Shown here piece by piece: positions 52,641 to 61,982 of a stretch of 64,000 nucleotides of DNA. A program made the position numbers and the translations under genes. Where the stretch lies: assembly GCF_900168295.1 (NCBI RefSeq), contig NZ_FVZL01000003.1:186001-250000 (forward strand), read 5' to 3'. Each line of letters opens with the position of its first letter. Positions within the stretch are counted from its first letter, which is position 1. Source of the DNA: Arthrobacter sp. P2b. Lineage in GTDB: Bacteria; Actinomycetota; Actinomycetes; Actinomycetales; Micrococcaceae. Under the pieces are notes generated by a model, which ran no database searches, was not told the origin of the DNA, and saw nothing but the letters and a program-made list of their open reading frames with translations.

Positions 52641-55600
52641 ATGTTCGAAGCGCGCGGCTCGGCGCAATCTGAGTCTGATAATGCCTTAGATTCGCAACCC
52701 TCGTCCAACCTCGTCCCTGTACTCAATCTGCCCAAAGGTGGCGGAGCCATCCAAGGCATGGGAGAGAAATTCGCCGCCAATCCCGTCAGCGGCACAGGGT
52801 CGATGACGGTGCCGTTTCCGATGCCCCCTGGCCGCGCGGGATTCGCGCCGCAGCTCTCCCTCTCGTACGACTCCGGGGCCGGCAACGGTCCCTTTGGTTT
52901 CGGCTGGTCGCTCTCTCTCCCGTCTGTCAGGCGCAAGACCGACAGGGGCCTGCCCCAGTACGATGACGTTGCCGAATCTGACGTCTACGTCCTCTCCGGA
53001 GCCGAAGATCTCGTGCCCGTTCTAGAAGCGGACGGCAGCCGAAGTAAGGACGACGTTAGCGCTAATGGATTCACGATCCATCGCTATCGCCCGAGGATTG
53101 AGGGACTCTTCGCGCGCATCGAGCGATGGACCAACCGAGCAACCCAAGAAATCCATTGGCGCTCAATATCACGCGACAACGTTACGAGCGTCTATGGCCG
53201 AGACAACAACTCTCGTATATTCGATCCGTCGGGCCCCGATCCAGCGCATCCAACGCGCATCTTCTCATGGCTCATCTGCGAGAGCTACGACGACCGGGGC
53301 AACGCGATCCTCTACGAGTACGCGTCCGAGAACGACGTGGGAATCGACCGAACGCTGGCCAACGAGCGCAATCGCACCCGCACGGCCAATCGCTATCTGA
53401 AGCGTGTCAAATATGGCAATCGCGTCTCGCGCCTCGTTCAGCCAGACCTCTCCCTTGCGAACTGGCTTTTCGAGGTGGTGTTCGACTACGACGAGGGCCA
53501 CTATCAGGAAGTTCCTCTCGCCCAACCGGAAGACACGCAACACCAACACGTTCGTGCCGCTTGGAAGACGGACGGCATCTGGACAGTGAGGCCTGATGCC
53601 TTCTCCTCGCATCGAGCCGGCTTCGAAATTCGTATTTATCGCAGATGCCGTCGCGTCCTGATGTTTCACCGCTTCCCAGAGTTGAACCAGGACCGCGTTG
53701 GGGAGCTCGGTGACGAGCCATACCTGGTTCGCACCGTTGAATTTTCGTACAAGGATCTCGACTACTCGATAACTCCGCCGATCGAGATCGAACTCGGCCA
53801 CCAAGGAAGCACTCGGTTTGCGTCCTTCATCCAGTCCATCACCCAATCCGGTTTCACACGTGATGACGGCCAAGCAGTCGATGACCGGGGCGAAGTGAAA
53901 TACATCGCTTACTTGAGGCGGGCTCTTCCGCCGCTCGAATTCGAGTACAGCAAGGTCAAGATCCAAGATGAGGTCCTCCACCTCAGTGCCGTTGCAGAGG
54001 ATGTGCCCGCGGGCGTAGACGGATCCACGTACAAATGGGTGGATCTGGAGGGCGAAGGCGCCTCAGGAATCCTCACGGAACAAGCGGGCACGTGGTTTTA
54101 CAAGCCCAATCTCGGAGAAGGGCGTTTCGGACCGCTGCAGGTCGTTCGCACCAAGCCGGCACTGTCAGCGATGGCGACCGGCGCGACGCAGCTCCTCGAC
54201 CTTTCCGGTGACGGCCAACTCGACGTCGTCTCCTTCGACGGTCCAACGCCGGGCTTTTACGAGCGGACTCAAGACAAGAGCTGGGAGACCTTCCGCACAT
54301 TCCGCAAGCTACCGAACATCCGCTGGAGCGACCCCAACGTTCGCTTTATAGATCTGGATGGCGACGGCCACTCCGACGTCATCATCACCGAGGACAACGT
54401 TTTCACTTGGTATTCATCTATCGGGGAAGATGGGTTTAGCTTAGCGCGCAAAGTCCATCAGCCGCGCGACGAGGAGCGAGGGCCCCGCCTGGTGCTCTCT
54501 GACCAGACGCAGTCCGTTTATCTTGCCGATCTTTGCGGTGACGGCCTTACCGATCTGGTTCGAATTAGGAACGGCGAAGTTTGTTACTGGCCGAACTTGG
54601 GCTATGGCCGCTTTGGCGCCAAGATCAACATGGATAACGCGCCATGGTTCGACAACCCTGACCAGTTCGAACAGCGGCGGATTCGGTTAGCCGATATCGA
54701 CGGCTCGGGAACGACCGACGTCATCTACCTGCATCGTGACGGCGTGTGCATCTACTTCAATCAGTCGGGCAACCGTTTGAGCAATCCGCGCAAGCTTCCG
54801 ACATTCCCACGCATCGACAATCTGTCGTCTGTGTCGACAGCCGATCTGCTCGGAAATGGCACCGCATGCCTCGTCTGGTCGTCTCCGCTACCTGCCGACT
54901 CAGCACGTCCCATCCGCTACATCAACTTGATGGGAGGACAAAAGCCCCACTTGCTCGTTCGTTCCACGAACAACCTCGGTGCCGAGACCGAAGTGGATTA
55001 TGTGGCTTCCACGAAGTTCTACTTCGAAGACAGAGACGCGGGCAAGCCGTGGATTACGCGGCTGCCATTTCCGGTGCACGTCGTTGGGCGGGTGACGACA
55101 CTGGATCGCATAAGCGGCAACCGCTTTGTCAGCTCGTACACGTACCATCATGGCCATTTCGACGGTGTCGAGCGCGAGTTCCGCGGCTTCGGAATGGTCG
55201 AGCAACGGGACAGTGAGGAGCTTGCTGCATTCGCCGCCGGAGCACCCGCCGGGACCACCAACGTTGATGCGGCATCGCACGTGCCGCCTGTGCTGACGAA
55301 AACGTGGTTCCATACTGGTAAATACATCGCTCGCGACCATGTCTCCGACTTCTTTGCGGGCTTACTGAATGATACGGACGTTGGCGAGTACTACCGAGAA
55401 CCTGGGCTCACCGATGATCAGGCAAGGGAGCGACTGCTTCCGGACACGGTTCTCCCCGACGGGCTGACCCTCGAGGAAGAGCGCGAGGCATGCCGCGCGC
55501 TCAAGGGCATGATGCTGCGCCAGGAGGTGTACGCTCTTGACGCAACCGGAACCTCATCACCCGAAGTCAAGAAGCGGGCTGCCACTCCTTACACTGTCGT

Positions 55601-58600
55601 CGAGCAGAACTTCACAATCCAGCGACTACAGCCGCGGCTAAACAATCGCCATGCAGTCTTCTTTGCTCATCCCCGCGAGGTGCTCAGCAACCATCTTGAG
55701 CGCAATCCAGCCGACTCGCGGATCGGCCACACCCTCATGCTGGACGTTGACCCCTTCGGCAACGTCCTGAAGTCTCTCGCTGTTGCCTATGGCCGTCGCA
55801 ACCCTTCGACTGATCCGGCGCTAACAGCGGAAGACAAAGCAAAGCAATCACAGCCGCTGATTACCTTCACCGAGAACAGTTATACGCAAAACGAGATTGC
55901 TCCGGCTGTTCTGGCAACCGGGCATCACCGCGTACCAATCCCCGCCGAGGCTCGAAGCTACGAGTTGACGGGCTTTACCCCCGAGAAGGGTGCCCGGTTC
56001 AGCTTTGCGGAATGGTCACGGAGTGACTTTGCGCTGCTCGCGTCGGCTCTGGAGATTCCATATGAGGTCCAGGCCAACGTCACCAAGATGCAGAGGCGAC
56101 TCATCGAGGATGTGCGCACGCTCTATCGCAAGGACGATATGAGCACCTTGTCGCCGCTTGGCAAGGTTGAGTCCCAGGCGCTGCCGGGCGAGGCTTACAC
56201 GTTAGCGCTGACGCCTTCGCTCCTTGCTCAAGTCTTCATGCGAAAGCAAGCGGGTCAGCCGGACGAGGCTCTGTTAGCCGACCCCAGCGCGCTGCTCGAA
56301 AAAAAGGGAAACGATGAAGGTGGTTACGTCCTTTGGGACGGCAACTGGTGGGTACCGTCCGGCAAGGTCTTCTTCGATCAAGCAGCAAACACAAGCAATC
56401 CGGCGATCACGGCCGCCAACGAAGTAGGCACAGCACGCGCGCACTTTTTCGTTCCGCGGAAGGTTGAGGACGCCTTCGGTAACACCACGGCTATCGATTA
56501 CGACGACCATGACCTGCTCGTTATGCACACGACCGACCCACTCGGCAACTCAGTCGCGGCAACGAACGACTACCGCGTTCTCCAGCCCCGAGAGGTCACG
56601 GATCCAAACGGCAATCGCTCGGGGTCGTCTTTCGACGCGCTCGGGATGGTGGTCGCGACCGCTGTGATGGGAAAGCAGGGGGAGCCGCTGGGTGACTTGC
56701 TGGAGGGTCATACCGCAGATCCGACATTGTTCGAACTCCGTGCGTTTACCGCAGATCCTCAGAGCCGAGCGGCATCGCTCCTGGGCAAGGCGACGACCCG
56801 AATTATTTACGATCTGGATCGCTACAAGCGAGCGGCTCAACCACCGTTCGTCGCCACGCTTGCGCGTGAGACGCACTTTGAGCCGGGCCGCGACGGTCAG
56901 ACCAAGATGCAGCTCACCTTCACTTTTTCAGACGGGTTCGGTCGTGAGATCCAGAGAAAGATTCAAGCGGAGCCTGGGATAGCCCGCAAGCGTCAGAACG
57001 CCGTGCCGTTGCCCTCGGGCGACATTGGCCCCGGCAAGCTTGAGCCGGGAGTAGCAAATGCCCCTCAGCGATGGGTCGGGTCGGGTCGGACGGTCTTCAA
57101 CAACAAGGGCAAGCCCGTCAAGCAATACGAGCCTTTCTTCAGCGCGACGCACCTTCACGAAAGCGAGCGCGAGGTTACGGATACCGGTGTCAGCCCTGTG
57201 CTCTTCTACGACCCGGTCGAACGGGTTATCGCCACGCTGCATCCGAATCATACATACGAGAAAGTGATCTTCGACTCCTGGACGCAAACGATTTTCGACG
57301 TAAACGATACGGTCGCCGCAGCACAGGGCAAGCCCGCATTCGCAACGCGAAACCAGACCGGCGATCCACGGACGGATCCCGATATCGCGGGTTACGTCCA
57401 TGAGTACTTCAAGAGCCAGCCCGTAAACTGGGATACCTGGCACGCACAGCGAAGCGGCAACACCCTGGACCCTGGTGAGCGGGACGCGGCCAAGAAAGCG
57501 GAAGCGCACGCAAACACGCCAACCACGGCACACTTGGATGTGCTCGGCCGGGTTTTCATCACGCTCGGGCACAACAAGACGGTCTGTCCCGGTCACGCAC
57601 TGGACGGCAGCGAAGAACGGATTGCGACTCGAGTAGAACTCGATATCGAGGGTAACCAGCGTGCGGTGCGAGACGCAGTCAAGCGAATGACCGACGCACA
57701 AGGCAGCGAAATGGTCGACGAGCTCGGACGCATCGTCATGCGATACGACTACGATCTGCTCGGCAACCGCATACATCAGGCCAGCATGGAGGCCGGTGAG
57801 CGCTGGATGCTGAGCGACGCACTTGGAAAGCCCATTCGTGCTTGGGACAGCCGGTTCGTTTTGCGGCGTCTAGCGTACGACGAGCTCCGCCGACGGACGG
57901 GCCTCTTCGTCATAGAGAACGGCGACGAGCGGCTTGCTGAGCGGATGGTCTACGGCGAAGGCCAGGGAGACGCCTCCAACCACCGCGGCAGGATCTTTCA
58001 GCGCTACGACGGCGCCGGCGTGATCACTTACGTTGCTTACGATTTTAAGGGAAATCTGCTGGCGCAGCGGCGCGAGTTTCTGCCCGACTACAAGGTCATG
58101 GTGAACTGGCTGCAGAACCCCGCGGCTAGCGACGGCAACTTCACGAACAGCACCACATTCGATGCGCTGAACCGCCCGCTCACGGTCACGTCACCAGACG
58201 ACAGCGTCTATCGGCCCGCCTTCAATGAGGCCAACCATCTCGACAAGATTGAAGTAGAGCTTCGCGGTGCTGGCGCAGCCACGGCCTTCGTGACGAACGT
58301 CGACTATGACGCTAAAGGGCGGCGCGAGAAGATCGAATACAAGAATGGGGCTACCACTAAGTACGAGTACGACCCGCTCACCTTTCGCCTCTCGCGTATG
58401 CAGACGACCCGGTCCGCCATCACCGACGTGACAGCATCGCAGCTCTTCAAAGACCCTTTGGTCGTACAGGACCTGCGCTACTCGTACGATCCAATCGGAA
58501 ATATCACGCGCATCGAAGACCTAGCGCTCAAGTCAATCATCCGGAGCGGGCAGAAAGTCGAGCCTGTGAACGGGTATACATACGATGCCATCTACCGCCT

Positions 58601-60548
58601 CATCGAAGCGTTGGGGCGCGAGCACATCGGACAGAACGGGTTCGACTTCGATCCGCCGAATGGCAACTACCGCGACATTCCATTCTTCGGCCATCGCGCC
58701 CATCCCAATGACCTGCAGGCGATCCGCAATTACACGGAGCGGTACCAATACGATGTGGTCGGAAATTTCGAAGCGCTCGCCCACCGCTTCAATGGCGCTG
58801 GTTGGACACGCCACTACGAGTATGAAGAGAGCAGCATGCTCGAGACCGGAAAGAAGAACAATCAGCTGACGAGAACGACCGTGGGCAACGGGCTCAACCA
58901 CGTCGAGCCCTATACACACGACGTCCACGGCAACATGACCTCCATGCCCCATCTCGCGGCGGTGTTCTGGGACTTCAAGGACGAGCTGCAACGTGCCGAT
59001 CTCGGAGGCGGCGGTACTGCTTACTACGTCTATGACGGCGCTGGTCAGCGCTTACGCAAAGTCATCGAGTCGCAACATGGCGCGCGACAGAAGGAGCGGC
59101 TGTACCTCGGTGGGTTTGAGATCTATCGCGAATACAATCGCGCCGGCATCACTCTCGAGCGCGAATCGCTGCACGTCCTCGACGATCAGCAGCGCATCGC
59201 GTTGGTCGAGACTCAAACCATCCACAACGGAAACGCAATCAACGGTCCGGTGCCGCAGCAACGGTACCAACTCGGAAACCATCTCGGGTCATCCAGTGTT
59301 GAGCTCGACGAGGGCGGCGCCCTGATCGCGTACGAGGAGTACCACCCGCACGGAACGACGTCATTCCAAACCGGACGCAGTGCTGCCGAGGTGAGCCTGA
59401 AGCGCTATCGATATACGGGCAAAGAGCGCGATGACGAGACCGGTCTGTCCTACCACGGGGCTAGGTACTACTCCGCTTCGCTGGCTCGCTGGACTCAGCC
59501 TGACCCAGCTTTATGGCGCTTATTCCGAGAAGAACCTGGAACTCGCCGCAACATCCGGGTCCTAGTCAATCCCTTCACGGCGATGGCGGGTAATCCTCTG
59601 GCCTTCGTGGACCTCGACGGGGAGCAAGACACCGTATATACCCGGTACCTAGATCGGCAATTCGCCACGGTAGAAGGCGCGCGCCAAGTTCACGAGGGAA
59701 ATCGTGAACTTGGCAGGTTGGCAATGCGGGTGCTGGCGATTCCACGTGTAGCGGGGACAGTTCAGGCTATTGGTGGTGTTCTTGAACTCGTCGGTGCCGG
59801 AGCATTGCTTGCTACGCCGGAGCCAACAATGGCCACCAAAGCGGGAGGAGCCGTTCTCGGCGCTCATGGCTTGGACACGCTTCAGGCCGGGGCGCGCACT
59901 CTCTACACTGGGGAAGTCACCCACACGGTGACTCATGACACCGCTGCTGCCGTCGCGGCGAGCGCTGGCGCCTCGCCGCAAACCGCGAACTGGGTTGGGG
60001 TCGGCGCAGACGTGTTGATGTCCGTCGGCCCCGCTACCGTCGGTGCACTCGGTCGCGCTGGCCCAAGGATCGCTGCGGAAGGTGTTGCTCAGGCTGGAGA
60101 TGATCTTTCTGGAGCCTTGTTCCGCGGCACCTCGGAGGGGTTTGCAGGGAGCCCAGGTCTTCAACGAGTTGGCGTCACGCCTGCATCACAGGATCCCTTG
60201 GTCGCAACGGTCTTTGCCACGGAATCGGAAAGCTACGGTCGGGGCGTGGTACAGATCGCCACGCGTGCAGATCTCGAAGGTGTCGCAATTTCAGAGGGAA
60301 ATTACCTCGCGGCCTTGGAGAGGGAAGTGGCTGTTGAGATTGCGCCGTTCCAGTTCGCTGAGCGCGCCGGCGTCCAGATCGGCGCAGCCGAAGCTCGAGG
60401 AATTCTTGAACGAATGGGCCACGCACTGCCGGCGCAAATCAGAGGACCGGCCGGAGTGACTCACACTTTGGGAACCACAGCCAGACTGACTGATGAGGAG
60501 ATCACCCTGTTTATTAAAGAAGCCCGCGTCATCGCTGGAGGGAGATAA
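52641..60548 (+). CDS. fused TcB-TcC-like RHS toxin with ADP-ribosyltransferase-like C-terminus
   Basis: 2635 residues. An SpvB-type N-terminus (GMGEKFAANPVSGTGSMTVPFPMPPGRAGFAPQLSLSYDSGAGNGPFGFGWSLSLPSVRRKTDRGLPQYDD) is followed by FG-GAP/VCBS-like beta repeats (FIDLDGDGHSDVIITEDN, LADLCGDGLTDLVRI, LADIDGSGTTDVIYL) and the TcdB middle region. YD/RHS repeats (about 1400-2250) build the cocoon shell. The RHS core RYTGKERDDETGLSYHGARYYSASLARWTQPDP lies near 2258-2290 and ends NPLAFVDLDG. The variable C-terminus (2320-2635) has LFRGTSEGF, DPLVATVFATESESYG and an EREVAVEI ExE-like motif, as in ADP-ribosyltransferases. GGGAGG lies 7 nt before ATG 52641. TcB and TcC are normally separate or fused; here they are one chain. 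Confidence 0.88.
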   Translation: MFEARGSAQSESDNALDSQPSSNLVPVLNLPKGGGAIQGMGEKFAANPVSGTGSMTVPFPMPPGRAGFAPQLSLSYDSGAGNGPFGFGWSLSLPSVRRKTDRGLPQYDDVAESDVYVLSGAEDLVPVLEADGSRSKDDVSANGFTIHRYRPRIEGLFARIERWTNRATQEIHWRSISRDNVTSVYGRDNNSRIFDPSGPDPAHPTRIFSWLICESYDDRGNAILYEYASENDVGIDRTLANERNRTRTANRYLKRVKYGNRVSRLVQPDLSLANWLFEVVFDYDEGHYQEVPLAQPEDTQHQHVRAAWKTDGIWTVRPDAFSSHRAGFEIRIYRRCRRVLMFHRFPELNQDRVGELGDEPYLVRTVEFSYKDLDYSITPPIEIELGHQGSTRFASFIQSITQSGFTRDDGQAVDDRGEVKYIAYLRRALPPLEFEYSKVKIQDEVLHLSAVAEDVPAGVDGSTYKWVDLEGEGASGILTEQAGTWFYKPNLGEGRFGPLQVVRTKPALSAMATGATQLLDLSGDGQLDVVSFDGPTPGFYERTQDKSWETFRTFRKLPNIRWSDPNVRFIDLDGDGHSDVIITEDNVFTWYSSIGEDGFSLARKVHQPRDEERGPRLVLSDQTQSVYLADLCGDGLTDLVRIRNGEVCYWPNLGYGRFGAKINMDNAPWFDNPDQFEQRRIRLADIDGSGTTDVIYLHRDGVCIYFNQSGNRLSNPRKLPTFPRIDNLSSVSTADLLGNGTACLVWSSPLPADSARPIRYINLMGGQKPHLLVRSTNNLGAETEVDYVASTKFYFEDRDAGKPWITRLPFPVHVVGRVTTLDRISGNRFVSSYTYHHGHFDGVEREFRGFGMVEQRDSEELAAFAAGAPAGTTNVDAASHVPPVLTKTWFHTGKYIARDHVSDFFAGLLNDTDVGEYYREPGLTDDQARERLLPDTVLPDGLTLEEEREACRALKGMMLRQEVYALDATGTSSPEVKKRAATPYTVVEQNFTIQRLQPRLNNRHAVFFAHPREVLSNHLERNPADSRIGHTLMLDVDPFGNVLKSLAVAYGRRNPSTDPALTAEDKAKQSQPLITFTENSYTQNEIAPAVLATGHHRVPIPAEARSYELTGFTPEKGARFSFAEWSRSDFALLASALEIPYEVQANVTKMQRRLIEDVRTLYRKDDMSTLSPLGKVESQALPGEAYTLALTPSLLAQVFMRKQAGQPDEALLADPSALLEKKGNDEGGYVLWDGNWWVPSGKVFFDQAANTSNPAITAANEVGTARAHFFVPRKVEDAFGNTTAIDYDDHDLLVMHTTDPLGNSVAATNDYRVLQPREVTDPNGNRSGSSFDALGMVVATAVMGKQGEPLGDLLEGHTADPTLFELRAFTADPQSRAASLLGKATTRIIYDLDRYKRAAQPPFVATLARETHFEPGRDGQTKMQLTFTFSDGFGREIQRKIQAEPGIARKRQNAVPLPSGDIGPGKLEPGVANAPQRWVGSGRTVFNNKGKPVKQYEPFFSATHLHESEREVTDTGVSPVLFYDPVERVIATLHPNHTYEKVIFDSWTQTIFDVNDTVAAAQGKPAFATRNQTGDPRTDPDIAGYVHEYFKSQPVNWDTWHAQRSGNTLDPGERDAAKKAEAHANTPTTAHLDVLGRVFITLGHNKTVCPGHALDGSEERIATRVELDIEGNQRAVRDAVKRMTDAQGSEMVDELGRIVMRYDYDLLGNRIHQASMEAGERWMLSDALGKPIRAWDSRFVLRRLAYDELRRRTGLFVIENGDERLAERMVYGEGQGDASNHRGRIFQRYDGAGVITYVAYDFKGNLLAQRREFLPDYKVMVNWLQNPAASDGNFTNSTTFDALNRPLTVTSPDDSVYRPAFNEANHLDKIEVELRGAGAATAFVTNVDYDAKGRREKIEYKNGATTKYEYDPLTFRLSRMQTTRSAITDVTASQLFKDPLVVQDLRYSYDPIGNITRIEDLALKSIIRSGQKVEPVNGYTYDAIYRLIEALGREHIGQNGFDFDPPNGNYRDIPFFGHRAHPNDLQAIRNYTERYQYDVVGNFEALAHRFNGAGWTRHYEYEESSMLETGKKNNQLTRTTVGNGLNHVEPYTHDVHGNMTSMPHLAAVFWDFKDELQRADLGGGGTAYYVYDGAGQRLRKVIESQHGARQKERLYLGGFEIYREYNRAGITLERESLHVLDDQQRIALVETQTIHNGNAINGPVPQQRYQLGNHLGSSSVELDEGGALIAYEEYHPHGTTSFQTGRSAAEVSLKRYRYTGKERDDETGLSYHGARYYSASLARWTQPDPALWRLFREEPGTRRNIRVLVNPFTAMAGNPLAFVDLDGEQDTVYTRYLDRQFATVEGARQVHEGNRELGRLAMRVLAIPRVAGTVQAIGGVLELVGAGALLATPEPTMATKAGGAVLGAHGLDTLQAGARTLYTGEVTHTVTHDTAAAVAASAGASPQTANWVGVGADVLMSVGPATVGALGRAGPRIAAEGVAQAGDDLSGALFRGTSEGFAGSPGLQRVGVTPASQDPLVATVFATESESYGRGVVQIATRADLEGVAISEGNYLAALEREVAVEIAPFQFAERAGVQIGAAEARGILERMGHALPAQIRGPAGVTHTLGTTARLTDEEITLFIKEARVIAGGR

Positions 60549-60806
60549 ATGTGCGAACAGGCTTTTGAGGTTGTGTCAATCAAAAGAACGGATGATGGGC
60601 ACTGGTGTGTCGCAGGCCGAGCCTACTTGGATGTGAACTTAGGTGACGCTCTCGAGACGTCTAGTACAGGTGGCGCCAAGGTCAAAGTCGTAGGAATAGT
60701 GACGTATGGGAGGGGCACCGATCTGCTTTCCGGGATGATGACAGGCGAACTTATTCTGGAAGGCGAAATCCACGAACCGCTGAACGCGCTTTACGCTCCG
60801 CAATAA
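60549..60806 (+). CDS. small beta-barrel protein, candidate immunity protein
   Basis: 85 residues, with ATG directly after the stop of the RHS toxin (no gap) and GGAGGGAG just upstream. The sequence FEVVSIKRTDDGHWCVAGRAYLDVNLGDALET ... VKVVGIVTYGRGTDLLSGMMTGELILEG alternates like a small six-stranded barrel and resembles domain II of translation GTPases (EF-Tu-like). There is no signal peptide. Genes in this position after RHS toxins usually encode the cognate immunity protein. That role is inferred from position alone; the EF-Tu-like resemblance is only a pattern match. Confidence 0.6.
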   Translation: MCEQAFEVVSIKRTDDGHWCVAGRAYLDVNLGDALETSSTGGAKVKVVGIVTYGRGTDLLSGMMTGELILEGEIHEPLNALYAPQ

Positions 60807-60831
60807 TCGTTCAAACATCATCGGCACTATT

Positions 60832-61982
60832 ATGGACCGCCAAATCTTTTACTCCTACGCAGCCTTAGCGAACAGCCGTCTCCCGGTACTGGATGTAGCG
60901 GCACCCTGCCTCGGCAAGCTAGTCCTTTTCGATCCCGTCAGTGCGAAATGGGCGATGGTCGGCGATAGACATCTCGCCCGCGACAGCCGCGACACGATCG
61001 ATCACGCTTCTCTCGTATTATGCGGTGCCCAGACCCGCGCCACTGGCAAGCAGCGGTGGACCCTCGTGCTCGCCAAGCTTCAGCAGCGACGGCAGATCAA
61101 TCAGGCGATCCGCCACCTAACGGGAGGCTTCGCGCGCGTGTTGGTGAAGAGCTCAGGGCAATTAAGAGATCAAGCCGTCGTGAATCCCCGCGATTCCTGC
61201 GACCATGCTAAACGCGGACGTACATTCGACGCGCACCGCCAGAGGTACGGCGACAACGGTGCGCACCGCGCAGCCTTTCTTCGTGCGCCCGGCGGAGCCC
61301 GCGTGGTCTACCGGGCCCTTTTCTCGGGTCTCCTCGACACGGCCTCCACCCCGATCGCCACCGATCCATATAACCTCCAAGTCCTCGCTGATAAGCAGGA
61401 GCGATCCATGAAGTACCCACCCACCAGCCAGGTGACCTCCAGCCGGGACCAGGACAAGCTCACGGCGCGCGCGTTTGCTGGCGCTTGGCTCGTGGTTGGG
61501 CAGTTGACCTCTCCTACGTCCTGTACTACCGCAAGTGGAGGTCTTCGAATACCGGCAGCCGGATCGGAACACCCTCGCCGATGTTTGCGAGTTTCTTGTG
61601 CTGCTGAAAGGCGCATTGAGACCGTGCTTTGGAGCGCAGACTTCGTTGACGAGTTTAGAACCAAGATCGTCCTGGAACTCCTACAGCCAGCTGACGGCAC
61701 AAAGGTCTGGCAAGCCGACTTCGACACCGCGACAACCAAGGGCTCTCCAGGCTGCTGGCATTCCCGTGGGCGCAGCGGGAGACGTGCGCGCAGCCCTGAC
61801 GGCATCCGCGACCCCCGTTGCGCTCGCCATGCAGGGTTGCGAACTGTCTCTGCCAGAGGGCTTCTTCGCGCGGAGCGGCCGCTCGATTTGCACGACGAAA
61901 AGAAGAACATTCAGGGGAACGGACTGCACTACCTGCTGCGAGTGCGAGCAGCGCGAGAGCTTCCGAGAGGAGCGACCAAGTC
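60832..61982 (+). pseudogene. decayed or unrecognised coding stretch between Tc genes
   Basis: A 384-codon frame starts at 60832, but protein-like segments lie in different frames: MLNADVHSTRTARGTATTVRTAQPFFVRPAEP (61205 on), AVDLSYVLYYRK (near 61512), VEVFEYRQPDRNTLADVCEFLVLLKG (61535 on), ETVLWSADFVDEFRTKIVLELLQPADGTKVWQADFDTATTK (61618 on) and LQAAGIPVGAAGDVRAALTASATPVALAMQG (61745 on). This pattern suggests one or two genes broken by several frameshifts. The QPFF segment faintly recalls the start of DUF4157/eCIS-core proteins found near Tc toxins. I cannot name the lost gene, and a wrong assembly is possible. Confidence 0.35.
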
